From Avisuccinivibrio_A sp964651505 (lineage in GTDB: Bacteria; Pseudomonadota; Gammaproteobacteria; Enterobacterales; Succinivibrionaceae): a stretch of 28,252 nt of DNA. Both the position numbers and the translations under genes were made by a program. The notes beneath the pieces were generated by a model, which saw only the letters and a list, made by a program, of their open reading frames with translations, was not told the origin of the DNA and did no database searches. Shown piece after piece: positions 28,198 to 28,252 of this stretch; the first letter of the stretch is position 1; each line of letters opens with the position of its first letter. Location of the stretch: NCBI GenBank assembly GCA_964651505.1, contig CAZYXT010000017.1, positions 1 through 28,252 on the forward strand, in the 5' to 3' direction.

Positions 28198-28252
28198 GGG
28201 GGTATAGCTCAGTTGGGAGAGCGACTGAATCGCATTCAGTAGGTCATCGGTT
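28198..28252 (+). tRNA. tRNA-Ala (anticodon CGC), 5' part, cut by window end
   Basis: The 5' acceptor strand GGGGGTA is followed by TA and a D-arm GCTC-AGTTGGGA-GAGC. The anticodon arm is ACTGA-ATCGCAT-TCAGT, a 5-bp stem with a 7-base loop that places CGC at 28231-28233, and the start of the T-arm (ATCGGTT) follows. The acceptor and D-arm are typical of tRNA-Ala, and the A32-U38 loop pair is also typical of some alanine tRNAs. The 3' half with the G3:U70 identity pair lies outside the window, so amino acid identity rests on the anticodon and 5' half. Confidence 0.85.

Noticed and set aside
1..28252. CRISPR array, insertion sequence, prophage or integrase signature
   Set aside because: No regularly spaced repeats, transposase or integrase motifs, or tRNA-end duplications were seen; gene order is ordinary chromosomal.

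Overview
The window looks like a chromosomal segment of an anaerobic, gut-type gammaproteobacterium, most likely near Aeromonadales/Succinivibrionaceae. The pointers are gammaproteobacterial gene orders (uspE-ttcA, rluC followed by a HAD phosphatase, rdgB-hemW, rnr-rlmB-rpsF-rpsR-rplI), an anaerobe-type Feo-associated cysteine-rich peptide, and hexuronate catabolism. The family assignment is inference. A run of exactly 100 N (10560-10659) marks a scaffold gap, so this is draft or metagenome-assembled sequence. I see no phage, insertion sequence, CRISPR array or plasmid function.

Layout. 1-3310 (+): uspE, ttcA and yfcE in a tight run, then a separate YhcH/YiaL-family sugar protein. 3380-6385 (-): a divergent four-carbon acid sugar kinase (DUF1537) downstream of a PTS Enzyme I. 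6592-10405 (+): gltX, a five-helix YczE/YitT-like membrane protein, rluC and a HAD phosphatase. 10406-12252 (-): a decayed metallo-beta-lactamase gene containing the assembly gap, then a DUF362 protein. 12386-14413 (+): a cold-shock-like membrane-anchored protein, a FeoB-associated Cys-rich peptide, a Fur-like regulator without the Fur metal site, and a DtxR/MntR-like regulator. 14724-18349 (+): uxuA, uxuB and a GntR/FCD regulator. 18350-18797: a 448-base AT-rich regulatory region with several palindromes. 18798-19103 (+): a divergent Hfq-like protein. 19135-19761 (-): a beta-phosphoglucomutase-like HAD enzyme. 19844-23060 (+): a flavoprotein disulfide reductase homologue that has lost both redox cysteines, then rdgB and hemW. 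23202-28186 (+): rnr, rlmB, rpsF, rpsR, rplI. 28198-28252 (+): the 5' part of a tRNA-Ala.

How the parts fit. Most genes are housekeeping: RNA modification and decay (ttcA, rluC, rlmB, rnr, an Hfq-like protein), translation (gltX, S6, S18, L9, tRNA), nucleotide and haem metabolism (rdgB, hemW). uxuA and uxuB convert fructuronate to 2-keto-3-deoxygluconate, with the GntR protein as probable local regulator and a TGTAT/ATACA palindrome on the uxuA -10 box as probable operator. The 13.1-14.4 kb block looks like a metal-response cluster without feoA/feoB.

The least ordinary features are proteins that keep a family fold but lack the residues that define its chemistry: the Cys-less disulfide reductase homologue, the Fur-like protein with a replaced sensor domain, the Hfq-like protein without the rim arginines, and the DUF1537 kinase with altered nucleotide-site motifs. 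Two intergenic stretches end in intrinsic terminators that serve no visible gene and may encode small RNAs.
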